A stretch of DNA of 64,000 bases from Orychophragmus violaceus (lineage: Eukaryota; Streptophyta; Magnoliopsida; Brassicales; Brassicaceae): assembly GCA_030180135.1 (NCBI GenBank), contig CM058230.1, positions 104,771,503 to 104,835,502 of the forward strand. Direction: 5' to 3'. The notes beneath the pieces were generated by a model. That model did not search any database and was not told the DNA's origin. It saw only the letters and a list, made by a program, of their open reading frames with translations. Shown piece by piece: positions 12,306 through 20,673 of the stretch; position 1 is the stretch's first letter; every line of letters starts with the position of its first letter. The translations under genes and the position numbers were made by a program.

Positions 12306-13509
12306 TCATATGTACAGTAAGGAGGTGTGGTGGAGGAAACGGGTGAAAAAAAAAATGACAGGATAGGATAAATTGATCGTGGACTGATCCTATGCACCGT
12401 GGGACAGTCGCGGTGCATGAAAAACCAAGTGTTCATGGCCCGGGAAGAATCGGGTCGAGTTTTTTCGAAAGTACCATGACCAAAACCCCTCATATGGATA
12501 GTAAGGAGGTGTGGTGGAGGAAACGGGTGAAAAAAAATGACGGGATAGGATAAACTGATCGTGGACTGATCCTATGCACCGTGGGACAGTCGCGGTGCAT
12601 GAAAAACCAAGTGTTCATGGCCCGAGAAGAATCGGGTCGAGTTTTTTCGAAAGTACCACGACCAAAACCCCTCACATGGACAGTAAGGAGGTGTGGTGGA
12701 GGAAACGGGTGAAAAAAAAATGACGGGATAGGATAAACTGATCGGGGACTGATCCTATGCACCGTGGGACAGTCGCGGTGCATGAAAAACCAAGTGTTCA
12801 TGGCCCGGGAAGAATCGGGTCGAGTTTTTTCGAAAGTACCATGACCAAAACCCCTCACATGGACCGTAAGGAGGTGTGGTGGAGGAAACGGGTGAAAAAA
12901 AAATAACGGGATAGGATAAACTGATCCTGGACTGATCCTATGCACCGTGGGACAGTCGCGGTGCATGAAAAACCAAGTGTTCATGGCCCGGGAAGAATCG
13001 GGTCGAGTTTTTTCGAAAGTACCATGACCAAAACCCCTCATATGTACAGTAAGGAGGTGTGGTGGAGGAAAAGGGTGAAAAAAAAAATGACAGGATAGGA
13101 TAAATTGATCGTGGACTGATCCTATGCACCGTGGGACAGTCGCGGTGCATGAAAAACCAAGTGTTCTTGGCCCGGGAAGAATCGGGTCGAGTTTTTTCGA
13201 AAGTACCATGACCAAAACCCCTCATATGGATAGTAAGGAGGTGTGGTGGAGGAAACGGGTGAAAAAAAATGACGGGATAGGATAAACTGATCGTGGACTG
13301 ATCCTATGCACCGTGGGACAGTCGCGGTGCATGAAAAACCAAGTGTTCATGGCCCGGGAAGAATCGGGTCGAGTTTTTTCGAAAGTACCACGACCAAAAC
13401 CCCTCACATGGACAGTAAGGAGGTGTGGTGGAGGAAACGGGTGAAAAAAAAATGACGGGATAGGATAAACTGATCGGGGACTGATCCTATGCACCGTGGG
13501 ACAGTCGCG
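12306..13509. repeat. rearranged end of left array with 4-monomer tandem duplication
   Basis: A rare variant, CATATGTACAG, occurs at about 12307 and again at about 13039. A second rare variant, GATCGGGGACTG, occurs at about 12741 and 13473. Both pairs are 732 bp apart, the length of four monomers. The second copy is cut short at 13509 by the retrotransposon. The block breaks the 14-monomer register of the left array. Confidence 0.8.
13505..13509. repeat. target-site duplication, left copy (TCGCG)
   Basis: TCGCG immediately before the 5' LTR matches TCGCG immediately after the 3' LTR. Five bp is the usual copia target duplication length. In the monomer map it covers 45-49, the loop/right-arm junction of the satellite dyad. 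The pentamer is present in almost every monomer, so on its own it does not prove both flanks come from one monomer. Confidence 0.85.
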
Positions 13510-13772
13510 TGTTGGAATTGTGTCCAGTAATCTCGGTACTGTCTCTAGAAAGTAAGAGTATGTCAAAGATCAGACATAAGTCATATAATGCTGGGGGTCA
13601 TGATGGCTTGCTAGAGTCCGCTCATGATCTATAAGTCTTGGACTTATTGCCTTTATTATATGATCCCATATGGGTCACACGCCTAAGCTAACAGGAAAAT
13701 GTGTTGGAACGGTTTAGCAGAAGTACGGTAAAAGTGCCAGGCATTTGTCGTACTAAGAGAGAGACTAATGGG

Positions 13773-13801
13773 TCTGATTAAATCCATGGGATTTAATCAG
13801 A
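13773..13801 (+). promoter_or_regulatory. perfect 13-bp inverted repeat in U3
   Basis: Left arm 13773-13785 (TCTGATTAAATCC) and right arm 13789-13801 (GGATTTAATCAGA) are perfectly complementary around a 3-nt spacer, ATG. It lies about 45 bp upstream of the TATA box and recurs in the 3' LTR at 20948-20976. It could be a dimeric regulator site or form a hairpin; the AT-rich core is unlike the rest of U3. Confidence 0.75.
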
Positions 13802-13807
13802 TTGGTA

Positions 13808-13852
13808 TTTTGGGCCCAAAAGCCCAAAAGGGAAAGAGAAGGCTTTTATAAA
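13808..13852 (+). promoter_or_regulatory. LTR core promoter: TGGGCC palindrome, AGCCCA, TATA box
   Basis: TTTTGGGCCCAAAA at 13808-13821 is a perfect palindrome holding TGGGCC. AGCCCA, the complement of TGGGCT, follows at about 13821. Both match plant site II elements (TGGGCY), which TCP factors bind in promoters of growth-related genes. TATAAA at 13847-13852 is a good TATA box, so transcription would start at about 13875-13890. Confidence 0.7.
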
Positions 13853-13872
13853 CTAAAAGCCAAGTCTTTTCT

Positions 13873-13884
13873 CCCTAACCCTAG
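13873..13884 (+). promoter_or_regulatory. telobox-like motif near the expected start site
   Basis: CCCTAACCCTAG lies about 25 bp downstream of the TATA box, at the expected transcription start. Telobox (AAACCCTAA-type) motifs combined with site II are typical of plant ribosomal-protein promoters; the match here is partial. Confidence 0.5.
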
Positions 13885-14146
13885 CCCCCAGCGCCGAAAA
13901 TCCTCTCTCCCTGCGCCTCCCATCAGCTCGGTCTAGCAGCCGTTTTCTGTGATCGCGTGTGTGAACCTTTGGAGGATTCATCTCTCGGTGTTTCTCTGAT
14001 CTCTGACCTGTTCCATCAATTCCGCTGCAACAAACAGGTAAAAGGTGAGATCATCTAATGTTTCTATTCAAGAGAACCTAGATCTGTATGTTTAGGTTGA
14101 TATGAATCTGTAAATTGAATCAGGATCAACTAAACAATTCCTACAG

Positions 14147-14160
14147 TGGTATCAGAGCCA
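14147..14160 (+). promoter_or_regulatory. primer-binding site for initiator tRNA-Met
   Basis: TGGTATCAGAGCCA starts 1 nt after the 5' LTR end. It is complementary to the 3' end of plant initiator tRNA-Met, including its CCA tail, over 14 nt. This is the usual primer for minus-strand synthesis in plant copia elements. Confidence 0.93.
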
Positions 14161-14385
14161 TTGGTTCTTAGGATTTCTTGTTTTAGATTCATGTTTAGGT
14201 TGTTTAATCTGTTTAGAAGTGTTTTGAATCAACTATTGATAAGATAAAACACTTAAGAAACAAATTTGAACCCTAAACACATTAATCGAATCGCAAAACA
14301 TGCTATATGACATGTTTTGTGATCGGCCGTGGTATGATCGGATCGACCAAACCAATCGCATGTATCGGCCGACGATAGCATGGAT

Positions 14386-14403
14386 CGGTCGATCGATCGA
14401 CCG
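14386..14403 (+). promoter_or_regulatory. 18-bp perfect palindrome in the GC-rich leader
   Basis: CGGTCGATCGATCGACCG reads the same on both strands. It lies about 225 nt downstream of the PBS inside a cluster of GATCG motifs. Position between PBS and gag is where retroelements often keep RNA dimerisation or packaging signals; that role is a guess. Confidence 0.6.
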
Positions 14404-15164
14404 TGTGAAGATGATGGCCGATCGCTTGCGTGAGAGGATAAGCAAGCGATCGTGTGGCTCGATCGAGCGGATCGCTCGGCGATCGTCCTGATGGACCGAG
14501 CTGCGATCGTCCCGCCATCGTCGTGCTCTCGTCCCGGCTGTGGCGTTCGCATGAAGCCACACGACCCGAGCAACCCGTCCGCGTCCCGAGCATGGTCCCG
14601 ATCGTCCCGTCCGTTGCCGTCTCGATCTCGGATCGTTGCGTGCGGCTTACGGCTGGGAAGTGATCATGGAGCTAGGTCACGACCAACTCGGTTCGGTTCG
14701 TGACCAATTCGTTTCGGTTCAAGGCTCGGTTTAAAATTTTAATTAAAATTGATACGTCCTGGTTTAATAAACAGATTTTAATAATTTTATTAAATCTGGT
14801 TAAACCGGGATAAGAAATCCAATGTCGAAAGAATTATTGGATTTTGTGCCTAAACCAGGATTTTCTAATTTGATTTGGTTGGACCAAATAAATTGAGAAA
14901 ATCCGGTTTAGTTAATAACCGGTTGACAATTGTGGTCATCGTAGTAATTGAAATTTGGTTAGACCAATTTTAATGAACCAGACCGGTTATGTCATTTAAT
15001 TGGACAATTGGGTCATGTCTTGGACATGGACCAATTCTTGGGCCTCGGGCCAAGAAGTTAAAACAATTGGGCCAATTATTTGAGTCTTTCTTCAGATTAA
15101 TTTAAAATTTATTTTATGAAATTATAAAGTCGATTTTAAATTAAAGTTTCCGAAATTTTGAAAT

Positions 15165-15315
15165 TAGAAAGTTTCTTAAAATAGAAGTTTCTGGATTTGC
15201 GGGTTTTGGATTTTAAGAAATTTCTAAAGTTAGAAAGTTTCCGGTTTTAGAAAGTTTCCAATTTTAGAAAGTTTCCAAAAATAGTAGGTTTCCAAAAATA
15301 GAAAGTTTCGCGAAA
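15165..15315 (+). repeat. 17-bp minisatellite in the leader
   Basis: Units of the form TAGAAAGTTTCC plus five bases begin at 15231, 15248, 15265, 15282 and 15299, exactly 17 bp apart. More diverged units begin at 15165, 15182 and 15214. The total is about eight or nine units. None is coding. Related AGTTTCCGAAA text just upstream (about 15144) suggests the array once extended further. Confidence 0.8.
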
Positions 15316-15853
15316 TAGTAATCTTCTATTTTGGGAATGATTTTAAAATAAACCTACGAACCTCATATAATATCAAGCGTTGGATGTCTTGTCCAGGCTA
15401 TGTCAGCTGTCGAAGCCCATTCAATTGTATTCATTGCCTTACAGTGTGAGGGTGTCTACTTTTGCGTGGATAAGACGGTTTGTGATTCATAAATGTCATT
15501 GGGAGTCCCAGACATTAATGATTACATGACTGTATAGTCTGGTTTTCTTGACTAGGCCATCGGGAGTCCCGGGCCTTGAGACATCAGAGTGGATTGGGCC
15601 TCGGGCCCAGATTCACAACCAAGAGTTATGTCACGGATATAATTAGCCGATATAGGGCTTACCGATATAAGCTAAGGTTGGGTGACGGCCAGTGGCCCAC
15701 TTTAATCTTAGTTATATGTGGATCTTGGAATCATTATATTCTATTGAGGGTAACTGATGTTATTGAATATAATGTATGATTAATCATATTATAATACGAG
15801 ATTAATCATTTTGAACATTTAACTAATAACCTTTTTATTTATATATTTCAGAT

Positions 15854-18800
15854 ATGACTACTACAAGCACACAAAACACATTCTCGATCCGGTCTGTTCT
15901 CGAGAAGGAGAAGCTGACTGGAACGAACTTCCTGACGTGGTCAAGGAACTTGAGGCTAGTCCTCAAGCAGGAGAAGAAGGATTATGTCCTTCGTGATCCT
16001 CTCCCCGAGAGGCCTCCTGCCAATGCCGCCAGGACTCTGCATAATGCTTGGGAAAAGCATTCGTCAGATGAAAATGATGCTTATTGCCTGATGTTGGTGA
16101 CAATGACTCCTGAGCTGCAAAAACAGTTCGAGAGTGTATTGTCACCCATCGAGATAATGGCAAGCCTGAAATCGCTTTTTCAGGAGCAGGCTAGGACTGA
16201 GAGGTTTCAAACAGTTAAGAACCTCTTGGACTGCAAGTTGGCTGTGAATGCGGCAGTGAGTCCTCATGTCTTGAAGATGATGGGTTATCTCGATCATCTT
16301 CAGAAACTCGACTGCCCAATCAGCCAGGAACTTGCCTGCGACATCATTCTGCAGTCATTACCTGCAAGCTATGATCAGTTCATTCTGAACTTTAACATGC
16401 ATGGCTTGAGTAAGACATTGCCTGAGCTTCACGGAATGCTCAAGACTGCGGAGCCCAATTTGAGGAAAACCGCCAAGGACCCAAATGTGCTTATGGTGCA
16501 GAAGGGCAAGGGGTTTAAGAAATCCTCTGCTAAGGATAAGGGAAAGGCCAAGGCTGTCCAAGTCGCGGACAAGGACACGCCAAAACCCAAGCCCAAGTCC
16601 AAGGCTGGGCCAACTGACATATGCAGGTTCTGTAAAGAACCAGGGCATTGGAGGAGAGAATGTAAGAAATTCCAGGAAGGTCTAAAGGAATTGAAGAAGA
16701 AGACTTTTGAGACTTCTTCAACAGGTATTTTTGTTATAGAAGTTAATACAACTACTTCTGATAATACCTCATGGGTTATGGATACTGGTTGTGGGGCTCA
16801 TATTTGTACTAATATGCAGGCACTCAGCAACAGTAGAAGGCTGAAGCAAGGACAAGTGGAGCTACGAGTTGGGAATGGAGCGAAAGTTCCAGCACTAGCT
16901 GTAGGCACTTACTCGTTGTCTTTACCTTCGGGATTGATTTTAGAACTGAATAATTGTTATTTTGTACCTGCTATAAGCAGAAATATTATTTCAATTTCTT
17001 TGTTGGATTTGGAAGGTTATGATTTTTCAGTTAAGAATAAATTATGTTCCTTCAATCGCAACAATTTGTTCTATGGTTCTGCCCCTCTTTCGAATGGGCT
17101 TTACATACTCGATCAATCCGCGCCAATATATAACATTAATACAAAACGGTTTAAACCTAACGAGGAAAACCGAACGTTTCTATGGCATTGTCGTTTAGGG
17201 CACATCAGCGAGAAACGCATCAAGAGGCTCCATTCAAATGGACTTCTTGGCTCATTTGACTTTGAGTCATGTGAGAAATGCGAATCATGCATGATGGGCA
17301 AAATGACACGGGCCCCCTTTAATAAACCTAACGAGAGGGCCAGTGACTTATTGGGCCTGATACACACTGATGTGTGTGGCCCAATGTCCACAAATGCAAG
17401 AGGAAACTATCAGTACTTCATTACCTTCACTGATGATTTCAGTAGGTATGGATATGTTTATTTGATGAAACATAAGTCTGAATCTTTTGAGAAGTTCGGA
17501 GAATTCCAAAATGAAGTACAGAACCAACTTGGCAAAAGCATTAAGGCTCTTCGGTCCGACCGAGGAGGAGAATACTTAAGCCAAGAATTCAGTGATCATC
17601 TGAGAGAGTGTGGGATCGTATCCCAACTCACTCCTCCTGGAAAACCTCAATGGAATGGTGTGTCTGAGAGGAGAAATCGGACCTTATTAGATATGGTTCG
17701 ATCTATGATGAGTCACACAGACCTTCCAATATCCCTTTGGGGATATGCTCTGCTAACAGCAGTGTTCACTCTAAATAGAGCGCCATCAAAAGCAGTAGCA
17801 AAGACACCATATGAATTATGGACTGGAGAAGCTCCAGTGCTGTCTTATCTCAGAATTTGGGGTTGTGAAGCCTACGTCAAGAGATTGATCTCAGACAAGC
17901 TTACACCAAAATCTGACAAATGCTACTTCATTGGTTATCCACGGGAAACCAAGGCTTATTACTTCTATCTACGTTCCGAGAACAAGATTTTTGTTGCCCG
18001 GGATTGTAACTTTCTTGAGAGGGAGTTTCTCTCTAAGAAAGACAGTGGGAGTAAGGTACTGCTTGAAGAAATTCAAGATGAACAGGATACTGCTCAACCT
18101 AATGAGGAAGAGCAGGAGGAGGCCCTACAAGAAATTGTAGAGCCTGAACCTGTGGTACCTGAAGTTCGAAGATCCGGGAGGATCCGTCACGAACCCGAGA
18201 GATATCAAGGGTTCCTCGTGACTGACTGTCATGATCTTCTGATCATTGATGGTGATGAACCATCGAACTTCAATCAAGCCATGATGGGCCCAGATTCCTC
18301 TAAGTGGCGTAAGGCCACTGATTCCGAAATGGACTCCATGTCGGTCAACCAAGTATTTTCGTTGGTTGACTTGCCTGCTGGTGTAAAAGCCATCGAGTGC
18401 AAATGGATCTTCAAGAAGAAGATTGACGTGGATGGGAATGTCCAGATTTATAAAGCCAGGTTGGTGGCAAAAGGTTTCAGACAAGTTCACGGAGTGGATT
18501 ACGATGAAACCTATTCACCAGTGGCTATGATGAAATCTATTCGGATTCTACTAGCAAATGCAGCTTTTCATGATTATGAAATCTGGCAGATGGACGTGAA
18601 AACCGCTTTCCTGAATGGTATTCTGGAAGAGGATGTGTATATGACACAACCTGACGGTTACATAGATCCAAAGAATGCTGGGAAAGTATGCAAGCTTCAC
18701 AAATCCATTTATGGATTGAAGCAAGCATCGAGGAGCTGGAATCTTCGTTTTGATGAAGCGATCAAGAAATTTGACTTCATCAGAAACGAAGAAGAACAAT

Positions 18801-19831
18801 GCGTGTATAAGAAAACTAGTGGGAGCAAGATAGTATTTCTTATTCTGTATGTCGATGACATACTGCTTCTCGGAAACGACATTCCAATGCTGAAGTCTGT
18901 AAAGGACTGGCTTGGAAGTTGTTTTTCCATGAAAGACATGGGTGAAGCCGCATACGTTCTTGGAATTAGGATCTATCGGGATAGACCTAAGAGGCTGATA
19001 GGCTTGTGTCAAGACTCATACATTGACAAAGTCCTACAAAGATTCAGCATGAAGGATTCCAAGAAGGGCTTCACGCCAATGGTACATGGCACAACGCTAA
19101 GCAAGAAGCAGAGCCCTACGACGGCTGCTGAGCTTGAGCGCATGAAGAATATTCCTTATGCATCTGCAATAGGATCTGTCATGTATGCCATGATCTGTAC
19201 TCGTCCTGATGTTGCTTATGCATTGAGCATGACGAGTAGATACCAGTCAAATCCAGGTGAAAACCATTGGATTGCCGTAAAGAATATCTTGAAGTATCTA
19301 AGACATACTAAGGATAAGTTCTTAGTGTACGGTGGAAGTGATGTGCTTAAAGTCAGTGGATTCACGGACGCAAGTTTCCAGACAGACCAAGATGATTTCC
19401 GGTCACAGTCCGGTTATATCTTTTGTCTGAATGGCGGTGCAATCAGTTGGAGAAGCTCCAAGCAAGACACCGTTGCAGATTCCACTACAGAAGCTGAATA
19501 TATCGCCGCCTCAGAAGCTGCGAAGGAAGCTGTTTGGATACGAAAGTTCATTATTGAACTAGGTGTGATACCAGATGCGGCTGAGCCTCTGGCACTGTTT
19601 TGTGATAACAATGGTGCTATAGCTCAGGCAAAGGAACCAAGATCACACCAGAAATCCAAGCATGTTCAAAGAAGATTTCACTTGATACGTGACATCGTTA
19701 ATAGAAAGGAAGTCAAGATCAGCCAAGTTCCGACAGATGATAACGTCGCTGATCCGTTGACAAAGCCACTCCCAAGGCCTAAGCTCGAGTTCCTGACTGA
19801 AGCTGTAGGCATTAGAAACATTGAAATGTAA
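15854..19831 (+). CDS. gag-pol: copia gag-pol polyprotein, 1325 aa, intact
   Basis: This frame encodes all proteins of the retrotransposon cycle. Residues about 1-290 are Gag, with a basic Lys/Pro-rich linker (about 216-252) and a CCHC zinc knuckle at C257, C260, H265, C270. Aspartic protease has WVMDTGCGAH with D310. Integrase has the zinc-binding H445, H450, C476, C479 and the catalytic D506, D569, E605 (D-62-D-35-E). A hinge with SGRIRHEPERY (about 774-784) precedes reverse transcriptase, with D914 in QMDVKTAFLNG and YVDD at 999-1002. RNase H has D1172, E1213 and D1251. Length is normal for plant copia, and Gag and Pol are in one frame with no stop. The first ATG after the TTTCAG acceptor is taken as start. 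Unlike many copia proteases the active site reads DTG rather than DSG. The virus-like particle and integration steps are inferred from the family. Confidence 0.96.
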   Translation: MTTTSTQNTFSIRSVLEKEKLTGTNFLTWSRNLRLVLKQEKKDYVLRDPLPERPPANAARTLHNAWEKHSSDENDAYCLMLVTMTPELQKQFESVLSPIEIMASLKSLFQEQARTERFQTVKNLLDCKLAVNAAVSPHVLKMMGYLDHLQKLDCPISQELACDIILQSLPASYDQFILNFNMHGLSKTLPELHGMLKTAEPNLRKTAKDPNVLMVQKGKGFKKSSAKDKGKAKAVQVADKDTPKPKPKSKAGPTDICRFCKEPGHWRRECKKFQEGLKELKKKTFETSSTGIFVIEVNTTTSDNTSWVMDTGCGAHICTNMQALSNSRRLKQGQVELRVGNGAKVPALAVGTYSLSLPSGLILELNNCYFVPAISRNIISISLLDLEGYDFSVKNKLCSFNRNNLFYGSAPLSNGLYILDQSAPIYNINTKRFKPNEENRTFLWHCRLGHISEKRIKRLHSNGLLGSFDFESCEKCESCMMGKMTRAPFNKPNERASDLLGLIHTDVCGPMSTNARGNYQYFITFTDDFSRYGYVYLMKHKSESFEKFGEFQNEVQNQLGKSIKALRSDRGGEYLSQEFSDHLRECGIVSQLTPPGKPQWNGVSERRNRTLLDMVRSMMSHTDLPISLWGYALLTAVFTLNRAPSKAVAKTPYELWTGEAPVLSYLRIWGCEAYVKRLISDKLTPKSDKCYFIGYPRETKAYYFYLRSENKIFVARDCNFLEREFLSKKDSGSKVLLEEIQDEQDTAQPNEEEQEEALQEIVEPEPVVPEVRRSGRIRHEPERYQGFLVTDCHDLLIIDGDEPSNFNQAMMGPDSSKWRKATDSEMDSMSVNQVFSLVDLPAGVKAIECKWIFKKKIDVDGNVQIYKARLVAKGFRQVHGVDYDETYSPVAMMKSIRILLANAAFHDYEIWQMDVKTAFLNGILEEDVYMTQPDGYIDPKNAGKVCKLHKSIYGLKQASRSWNLRFDEAIKKFDFIRNEEEQCVYKKTSGSKIVFLILYVDDILLLGNDIPMLKSVKDWLGSCFSMKDMGEAAYVLGIRIYRDRPKRLIGLCQDSYIDKVLQRFSMKDSKKGFTPMVHGTTLSKKQSPTTAAELERMKNIPYASAIGSVMYAMICTRPDVAYALSMTSRYQSNPGENHWIAVKNILKYLRHTKDKFLVYGGSDVLKVSGFTDASFQTDQDDFRSQSGYIFCLNGGAISWRSSKQDTVADSTTEAEYIAASEAAKEAVWIRKFIIELGVIPDAAEPLALFCDNNGAIAQAKEPRSHQKSKHVQRRFHLIRDIVNRKEVKISQVPTDDNVADPLTKPLPRPKLEFLTEAVGIRNIEM
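16725..16819 (+). other. candidate intron at the gag-protease border
   Basis: CAACAG|GTATTT at 16725 is a strong donor just after Gag (codon 291), and TAATATGCAG|G at 16819 is a strong acceptor. A branch-like CTCAT has its A at 16800, 19 nt before the acceptor. The 95-nt stretch is AT-richer than flanking gag. Removing it shifts the frame, so translation would stop five codons after residue 290, giving a Gag-only protein of about 295 aa. Arabidopsis COPIA93 and Drosophila copia make Gag from spliced subgenomic RNAs. Here it is inferred from sequence only. Confidence 0.45.
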
Positions 19832-20673
19832 TCTAAATATGAGTGGGAGTTTTGTGAGCTTTATTTTAGTTATTTGATATGTTCTTGTAAAACATTATTT
19901 TATGTTTAATGAAATTATTATTTCAAGATTATTTTAACTGTGATGAAATAATCGTTCCAAAGTGATATAAACCATTTTATAGGTCATCGAAGTAAATGAC
20001 TTGATCTTGAGTTATCAAAGTCATTTAGCTTGATCATGAGACCCTATATTTGATAGATGTTTTATATCATCCTGTCCCTAGTCGAAGGTTGTTGAAATTG
20101 GAACACCAACAACCGTGTGAGATTGGATTGGTACGTGACTTATGACAAAGTCTCAATGTGTCATAGATGCGCGGCATCAAAGTCAGTACATAGGTGTATG
20201 TTGGGAACATACGACCGGACAAGACCCGCTTATAAGAACTCTTCAGGATATTTATATCTGTGTCATAAGAGATTCTTACTACGACTATAGAGTATAGTCC
20301 TTAGACCTGAGTTCACATGCATGTGACTGCACATGGACTGATGTACTTTGATCATTGTCTAACGCTATCGTTCTGCGATAGCTATAAGGACCTTATTTGG
20401 GTACATCATGAAATGAGTAGTTTACAGTGATGGAACAAGATGGGATTTGTCCCTCCAATATAAATGGAGTGAATATCTCTAGGCCAATCGGAGATTTGAA
20501 TACTGGAAAACGCATGGCCATGCTCAAACGGACTTTCCCGAGTCGTTTGGATTGTCAGTATCAAATCAGAGTCCGATGAACAAGATTAGGCTTTTTAAGG
20601 ATGACACTAATCTTGCCTTATGACTAATCGAGATATTGAGACAAAAGGATTATGAATACAGAGATTCCAGTAC
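19832..20673 (+). other. 3' untranslated stretch of the retrotransposon
   Basis: About 840 bp between the gag-pol stop and the polypurine tract. There is no env-like or other recognisable frame. Two stem-loops are visible: arms 19993-20005 and 20014-20027 (13 pairs with one bulge), and GCTATCG/CGATAGC at 20364-20382. Nothing else stands out. Confidence 0.8.
19993..20027 (+). promoter_or_regulatory. stem-loop in the 3' untranslated stretch
   Basis: TAAATGACTTGAT (19993-20005) pairs with ATCAAAGTCATTTA (20014-20027), leaving one bulged A and an 8-nt loop. Function is unknown; it may shape the RNA 3' end. Confidence 0.5.

Larger units (their letters stand above)
1..13509. repeat. left satellite array (~182-bp monomer, ~74 copies)
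   Basis: Uninterrupted head-to-tail tandem repeat. Each unit can be read from TAGGATAAA to the next TAGGATAAA; unit starts at 1, 181, 364, 544, 725, 908, 1091 and so on give periods of 180-184 bp. Most length variation comes from an A-tract near the unit end (about A5 to A10). Monomers share landmarks: ATGCACCG and CGGTGCAT arms, CCCGGG, TCGAGTTTTTTCGA, a G-rich block and the A-tract. All units face the same way, and variants recur every 14 units (see HOR entries). The array is cut at 13509 by the retrotransposon. I do not recognise the family. Centromeric or pericentromeric location is plausible from unit size and HOR structure, but is inference. Confidence 0.97.
13510..14145 (+). repeat. 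5' long terminal repeat (636 bp)
   Basis: Starts TGTTGGAATT and ends ATTCCTACA. Read against the 3' LTR at offset +7175, I found one mismatch: G at 13836 versus T at 21011. It contains a 13-bp inverted repeat (13773-13801), a 14-bp palindrome with TGGGCC (13808-13821), a TATA box (13847-13852), a telobox-like CCCTAACCCTAG (13873-13884) and candidate splice donors (14038 and 14045). No AATAAA signal is seen. Confidence 0.97.
14038..15851 (+). other. candidate leader intron (LTR to gag)
   Basis: A good 5' splice site, ACAG|GTAAAAG, lies at 14038 in the LTR, with an alternative AAAG|GTGAGA at 14045. A good 3' splice site, TATATATTTCAG, ends at 15851, two bases before the gag-pol ATG. A branch-like CTAAT (15823-15827, A at 15826) is 25 nt upstream and followed by a T-rich tract. 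The predicted first exon, about 13880-14037, contains no ATG, while the proposed intron contains more than twenty. Splicing would therefore make the gag-pol ATG the first one. It would remove the PBS, so it can act only on an mRNA distinct from the genomic RNA. This is an inference from signals only. Confidence 0.55.
14161..15853 (+). other. long 5' leader (about 1.7 kb), non-coding
   Basis: No conserved coding frame is recognisable; open frames here are short and unlike known proteins. Three zones differ in composition. About 14161-14300 and 14700-15130 are AT-rich. About 14320-14700 is GC-rich and packed with GATCG/CGATCG. About 15165-15315 is a 17-bp minisatellite. Further on, GGGAGTCCC occurs twice (about 15501 and 15562) and a TGGGCC/GGCCCA hairpin lies at 15595-15609. 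Many upstream ATGs make direct translation from an unspliced RNA unlikely to be efficient. Confidence 0.8.

Noticed and set aside
1..13509. CRISPR-like repeat array
   Set aside because: Units are contiguous without unique spacers, far longer than CRISPR repeats, and the context is a plant genome.
654..13566. Many open frames of 60-390 codons on both strands in the left array
   Set aside because: They are periodic with the satellite unit, occur in several overlapping frames at once, break whenever the A-tract changes length, and resemble no known protein family. Treated as by-products of the repeat.
13873..13884. Interstitial telomere repeat
   Set aside because: Only one and a half CCCTAA units, inside a promoter and present in both LTRs; better read as a telobox-like motif.
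14233..14703. Short overlapping frames on both strands in the GC-rich leader block
   Set aside because: High GC and few stops explain them. They overlap in many frames and show no recognisable domain.
15576..15779. 67-codon frame shortly before gag-pol
   Set aside because: No recognisable domain; it ends before the proposed acceptor and has no supporting context.
15963..19611. Antisense frames within gag-pol
   Set aside because: Shadows of the strongly supported sense frame, with no motif of their own.
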